A DNA stretch of 24,152 bases from Elysia marginata (taxonomy: Eukaryota > Mollusca > Gastropoda > Plakobranchidae): contig BMAT01012483.1 of NCBI GenBank assembly GCA_019649035.1, positions 85,061-109,212 of the forward strand. Reading direction: 5' to 3'. Made by a program: the position numbers and the translations under genes. The notes under the pieces were generated by a model that did no database searches, had not been told where the DNA came from, and was given only the letters and a program-made list of their open reading frames with translations. Position 1 is the stretch's first letter, and every line of letters begins with the position of its first letter. Of this stretch, positions 20,114 to 24,152 are shown in pieces.

Positions 20114-20138
20114 CAGAGAGACAGAGAGACAGAGAGAG
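20069..20138 (+). repeat. (AG)n array passing into an AGAGACAG repeat
   Basis: Perfect AG dinucleotides to about 20104, then four repeats of the octamer AGAGACAG, then AG again. The octamer part arose inside the dinucleotide array. Confidence 0.9.
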
Positions 20139-20879
20139 CATAATACGAGCGGGTGTGTAATTTTACTCGCACAACAATAAGAATACAGGAATATCCATCG
20201 CTGATGGCTCTAGGCCCGTCGATGATCATTGGGGTTTTCAATACCGACCACCTTGCGAGTATTGAAGCAGTGGACGTAATGGGAAGTTGGTGCTGTATTT
20301 ATAGCCCCTGGGGAGTCCATTTAAAGATGCCTCTCATAAAATGAGAAAATGGACATCAGAGAGGGAGAGAAAGGGTGGGGCTCTCACATGTGATTTCGGC
20401 AATGACAGTTAACACAAATTAACATTCAAATTTCAAATGTTACAAATGTTCATTTAGCTGCATAGTTTGAGCTATAACTCATGACATGTAGGCCTAAAGC
20501 CACTATGATAGTTCAAAGTAGGAGAGATATTTAGGTGAAGCAAGGTGGAAAACTGTAGGGGCCTATTGAATATAGCAGCGGAATGATGGAAGGATTAACC
20601 AATGTGTTGGTTGTCAGGTGCGGGAAGACCATATGAAAAACCATAGCTGCAAACAATTACCTCTTTATGATAGAATAGATCTATCAAAACTTTTTGCATC
20701 AGACCAGCCGGCCGTCTATAGCCAGTTTAGTAAAATTTAAAACGTATAGCTAGATCTAAACATGTAGACAAAAAGATGGATATGTCTAGATCTAGATCTT
20801 TATCGATGCTGGGGCCAAAAGGACGTACAACCGTGAGGTGTTGAACTGTGGGTAATTGATCTGTCCATCCGTGTGCACT
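20139..20879. other. Intergenic, with a TAGATC patch at 20735-20805
   Basis: The 63-codon frame at 20153-20344 has ordinary composition but no domain, ATG context or splice support. TCTAGATCTAGATCT occurs near 20784. Confidence 0.5.
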
Positions 20880-20907
20880 ACTCTCTGTCTGTCTGTCTGC
20901 CTGTCTC

Positions 20908-20952
<45 letters not shown>

Positions 20953-21020
20953 GTGACTCTCTCTCTTTCTCTCTTCCTGAATCTGTCTCTGTCCCTCTGC
21001 CCATCTGTCTGTCTGTCTGC

Positions 21021-21072
<52 letters not shown>
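20880..21072 (+). repeat. CTGT/CT low-complexity array
   Basis: Alternating blocks of (CTGT)n and (CT)n over about 190 bases. The R/E/D/Q-rich minus-strand frames (20727-21146 and overlapping ones) are translations of this array and should not be taken as genes. Confidence 0.92.
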
Positions 21073-21074
<2 letters not shown>

Positions 21075-21655
21075 TGACTCTATGTGCCATATGCAATAAC
21101 AGATTAATGAGTAATCCCTTCGTGAAAGTACTTGAAAAACCTCCAAAAGTAAAACTTAAGAGCTATATTATTATTTTATGCTAGTTTCTTTACCCCATTA
21201 TGTCGCTTCAACATTTAGAAAATTTAACATTGATTTTTTTTAACAATGGCTTTGTAGATGCATCATTTCTTTAATACTATAAAGAATAATATATTCTTGA
21301 GAACACTTTTATTATCTTTTAAACCTTCTAAGAAAGCAAAACAAATTTTCTTAACTTTGTGATTGAATCACCTCAATTTGAAATATAAAAGGCCTATAAA
21401 GAACGTTGAGATGGTCACAGTTGGTGTTAAACTCCTTATTTCTTTCTGAGACAAATAAATCAATTCAACCAGTACAATCGGTGGATGTATATAAAATAAT
21501 TGAAGATAAAAAAAAAAAAACTAAGTTGGTTATAAAGCACAAACGGTTTTTACATATTATCTGTCTTCCAACAATATTGAGAAGGACATTAAGGGTGTAT
21601 TCAGCATAGAAGAATTGTAATACATAAAAAACGATGGGTGTATTCCACAGCCTGG
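21073..21655. other. Intergenic, upstream of the second gene
   Basis: AT-rich with a TATAAAAG-like word at about 21383. No coding exon recognised. Confidence 0.45.
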
Positions 21656-21673
21656 TAATTAATAGTAATTAAT
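21656..21673 (+). promoter_or_regulatory. Paired TAATTAAT homeodomain-type sites
   Basis: Two identical TAATTAAT octamers start at 21656 and 21666, 10 bases apart, so they face the same side of the helix. TAATTA is the classical homeodomain core. The pair is about 340-360 bases upstream of the predicted start of transcription of the second gene. Function is inferred from motif and spacing only, in AT-rich DNA. Confidence 0.35.
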
Positions 21674-21985
21674 GAGGGGAGAGGAATAAATATCTTCTCT
21701 ACACCCCATGTCCTCACCTAACTCATCGTCAGCCTACGTGGGTTGTCTGTTTTACTTACGGAACTGGCACTCACATCACGATTTTTGTTTCGTTTTGTAT
21801 TTCGTCTTGTGTACTGTTTCGTTTCATACCGCTGCGTGATGCAAGTTAGCATCACTTGTTACGTATGTTTGCCTAAAAAAGAAAGAAAAGCCCACTGCAT
21901 TTCATGCGAGAGTCTATCTATTTTTGTTTCAGTTAATGCTTGATAACCACGCCCCCTTTGCTCTCTCCTCAAACTTTATCGAGTT

Positions 21986-22017
21986 TATATAAAGAACACA
22001 CGCATCCGCACCAGTCT
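21986..22017 (+). promoter_or_regulatory. Core promoter: TATA box and initiator of the second gene
   Basis: TATATAAAG at 21986-21994 is followed by CCAGTCT at 22011-22017, which fits the metazoan initiator YYANWYY at every position. The initiator A is 22013, 27 bases from the first T of the TATA box. This gives a 136-base leader without an ATG before 22149. Confidence 0.6.
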
Positions 22018-22148
22018 ACACGCGCGCATCCTAGTTTTGCTGGAAGAACATCTCGAACTCAAGGAAAGGCACCCTCATTAAAAAAATATTTTTTTTTCCT
22101 GTAGTGGACGGGTTAAAGAAAAAGAAAAATAAATCAGCCACGTAGATC

Positions 22149-22188
22149 ATGGAGACATTTCTGCGTTTCTTCTTTCTGTTGGCTTTAA
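22149..22188 (+). CDS. Second gene exon 1 (signal peptide)
   Basis: Encodes METFLRFFFLLAL plus one base. The donor is TTAA|GTGAGT, which fits the consensus well downstream of the cut. Confidence 0.65.
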
Positions 22189-22520
22189 GTGAGTACTCAA
22201 AATCGATAATGATAAATAAATTGTCTCTTGATCGTGTCTTTTGTGTGTAGGTGTGAAAAGCTTTAAGTTTATCAAGTTTATTTTAGTTCTTTCAAAAACA
22301 AAAGGGACAGCAGTGTTCTTTTTAAATACTTCTGACAACAGTGTTGTATTGTTTAGTTTTACTTTTAGGAAGATGTTGTATTCATTTTAATATAGTGTGT
22401 ACAAAATAAAAAAATGTTTGTAATGTTTTTTTGCCTCTCGGTATCGCCAGACTTTAGCATTGGTGGAGCGAAGTGGATTTTTCATGATGAAGGTGAGACA
22501 TATCTCTATAATTATAAAAA

Positions 22521-22562
<42 letters not shown>

Positions 22563-23642
22563 AAGGGTAATATTTAAAGAGAAATAAGAGAGAAAGAGAC
22601 AGAAAGACGCGGCGTCTGAGAAAATTAACTTTTTCGACTTAAGGTTCCTTTATCACCATGCTGCTCTAATTTGATAAACCTCTGGATCCATCAAAACTAT
22701 CAGATCTCGTGGGAAAATAGGACGTACTAAGAGTAATGCGTGCTAATTGAGCATTCCTCGGTTATAAGGAATAAGATTTCAACAAGAGTAGCGGAACTTT
22801 CCTGGTGTCTCTCCACTGACTTATGAATACAATCTTTTAAAATTTAATATACGACAAGGTTTTTTAAGAAAACTTTTTATTTAGCTCTATAGTTTTTAAG
22901 TTCTAGATGTCAAATTGTTCATAAAAGTAAGAAACTTACCAATATAAGACCCTACAATCTAGATCTAGATTACAATAACCACTATAGTACTTTGGGGTGT
23001 TGTCTTCTAGAAAAGGGATGTTACTCTTGTTTTACCTCTAATACCATTCCCTATACTCTCCGCTAGGGAACAGGCTCTATTCGCCATGCGTTGTAGAAGA
23101 TGCAGCGATAACCTGAATCAACTAATATTCATTCAACTATTCACGCCTCGTCGGTCAGACAGTAAAATTGCACTGTCCCAGGTTTGCCACAAGTTGGCAT
23201 TACTGACCACGGTCAGTCTTAGGCCCAGCTTTCGGAAGTTTTGGTCGGCGGCAGGAATAGGTTCTGTGATGCAGAGTTTCTAAACTGAGGCAAACACTAC
23301 CAAGGCTCGTTGACATTTTCAGATACTAGGTTACGGTGCTGCTATTTGTAACTTATAAAGTTAAAACAGCCTCTTGCTAAATCTTCAGTCTCCACACCTA
23401 GGTTTTGATAAGCCACTGAACAGTCCAGCTGAAGATACAGAAAGGGTTTATTGCAGGTTAGATATCAGAGAGTTTCGTCTTTTGTAATGTTCTACCATTT
23501 TGTTTTAAATCAAGACATAGCTCTAGCTAAAGAGTCAATTCAATCTATACCACCCTTTAAAGAGTGGATCGAAACTCAAATAAAGCCCTCAGAGGAGAGT
23601 AAATCCAGTAACACTGTAGTCTACATCGCGGTAATATTTTAG
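22149..23642 (+). CDS. Small predicted secreted or membrane protein, three exons, possibly continuing right
   Basis: Proposed CDS = join(22149-22188, 22451-22492, 23515-23642), giving 69 residues. The start is well supported: ATC-ATG-G has A at -3 and G at +4, an in-frame TAG is six bases upstream, and a TATA/initiator promoter precedes it. Residues 1-20 (METFLRFFFLLAL, then NFSIGGA) are a signal peptide. The chain continues KWIFHDED, then a charged helical stretch (IALAKESI, FKEWIETQIK), then SSNTVVYIAVIF. It has no cysteine. The first two introns are phase 1. Two endings are possible: stop TAG at 23640 with AATAAA at 23653, or splicing at GCG|GTAATA (23630/23631) into an exon beyond the window. 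The second would make VVYIA the start of a transmembrane segment. The family is not recognised. Confidence 0.5.
22451..22492 (+). CDS. Second gene exon 2 (42-base micro-exon)
   Basis: Acceptor after a strong T/C tract, TATCGCCAG|AC. Donor GAAG|GTGAGA. Phase 1 in and out, encoding FSIGGAKWIFHDE. It completes the signal-peptide cleavage region. Confidence 0.6.
22523..22560 (+). repeat. (AG)n microsatellite in intron 2 of the second gene
   Basis: Perfect AG dinucleotides of about 37 bases, 30 bases after the donor of exon 2, followed by a purine-rich tail to about 22610. Confidence 0.9.
22561..23514. other. Intron 2 of the second gene, rest
   Basis: Apart from a TCTAGATCTAGAT word at about 22958 nothing is recognised. 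The open frame 23086-23283 has no acceptor and donor that would join it in phase, so it was not used. Confidence 0.4.
23515..23642 (+). CDS. Second gene exon 3 (tentative)
   Basis: The acceptor is TTTTAAATCAAG|AC. The phase fits exon 2 and gives an open reading of 41 codons with ordinary amino-acid mix (ALAKESIQSIPPFKEWIE). It ends either at TAG 23640-23642 or at a donor after 23630. The acceptor tract is only moderate. Confidence 0.4.
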
Positions 23643-23652
23643 ACCAGAGCAT

Positions 23653-23658
23653 AATAAA
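23653..23658 (+). terminator. Possible poly(A) signal of the second gene
   Basis: AATAAA in ATAATAAATAATC, 11 bases after the TAG at 23642. It supports termination here, but AATAAA also arises by chance in AT-rich DNA. Confidence 0.35.
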
Positions 23659-24152
23659 TAATCATTGTGCGTATAACCAGCAGTTTAACAAGATCGTGTT
23701 TGTTCCGGGTTTACACCTGTTCTTATCATTATCAACCTGCTAGGGTGAGCAGCTTGTCAGGGAAAACAAATTTCAAGGGGAAATACGTCGTTATCGCGAG
23801 CAGCGCATGAATGTAACCTCTTTCGAATCGGGAAGTTCTAAACAAGGTGCGAGATGGGCTCGTTGCTGTTATTACTATAATTATTAATTATTATTATAAA
23901 TTTTTTTGTTGTTGTTATTATTATTATTATTATTATTTTTACAAGCTGAGTGTAATAGTAACCCGTTCTATGAACGGTGAAATTGAGCTAGAATAAACAG
24001 GTACATTATGACAAGGTTTATAACACTATCTCAGTAACGTTTTTTCGCATTTGTGCGGTGCGCATGAGTTTTCAGTACATCATTCTGCCGGTATATATAC
24101 TATCGAAATGTATTTAAAAAAAAATCACTAACCCCCGCCTCTCTCTCTCCCT
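23659..24152. other. Right flank, with an (ATT)n tract at about 23866-23938
   Basis: ATT and GTT triplets surround 23866-23938. The last 14 or so bases begin another CT-rich simple repeat cut by the window edge. No further exon was recognised. Confidence 0.5.

Noticed and set aside
20727-21146. 139-codon minus-strand frame rich in R, E, D and Q, and its overlapping relatives on both strands.
   Set aside because: They are translations of a CT/CTGT simple repeat. The open length comes from the repeat lacking stop codons.
21383-21609. TATAAAAG-like word followed by a 67-codon frame, as a small gene.
   Set aside because: No initiator match, ordinary AT-rich composition, and no signal, domain or splice support.
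23086-23283. 65-codon frame as an extra exon of the second gene.
   Set aside because: No flanking acceptor and donor join it in the required phase, and the reading has no recognisable feature.

Overview
The window looks like nuclear DNA from an animal, most likely a gastropod mollusc and possibly a heterobranch. It is AT-rich and intron-rich. It has GT-AG introns, AATAAA poly(A) signals and many microsatellites (ATT, ACT, TC, AG). It also has short tRNA-derived SINEs, foldback MITE-like elements and many clusters of TCTAGATC and TAGGCCT motifs. I recall those clusters being common in gastropod genomes, but I did not test this. Nothing prokaryotic or viral was recognised.

Layout. Positions 1-7.4 kb are intergenic and filled with repeat debris: the tail of a SINE at the left edge, three copies of a second SINE-like family (two forming a head-to-head foldback at 6.06-6.33 kb), a separate 106-bp inverted repeat (2.65/3.33 kb), a short near-perfect hairpin (5.57-5.64 kb) and a long ATT array. 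Positions 7759-16147 (+) hold one complete seven-exon gene. Its predicted 323-residue protein is secreted and has two fasciclin (FAS1) domains. All junctions are GT-AG and the seven exons join in one open frame to a stop, with AATAAA 69 bases later. Positions 16.25-21.6 kb are intergenic: a MITE, a minus-strand SINE, TCTAGA clusters, and AG and CT arrays. Near 21.66-22.15 kb is a credible promoter (paired TAATTAAT sites, TATA box, consensus initiator). It leads to a second, smaller gene that starts at 22149 with a signal peptide and has at least two and probably three exons. That gene either ends at 23642 or continues past the right edge.

How the genes relate. Both predicted products enter the secretory route. 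The FAS1 protein should be an extracellular adhesion or matrix protein of the TGFBI/periostin/midline-fasciclin type. The second product is unrecognised. There is no evidence that the two act together. No new defence or mobile system was found. The items most worth a second look are the FAS1 gene's exon symmetry and cysteine-free mature protein, the orphan secreted gene with its clean promoter, the microRNA-like hairpin, and the two same-orientation MITEs bracketing the last two FAS1 exons.
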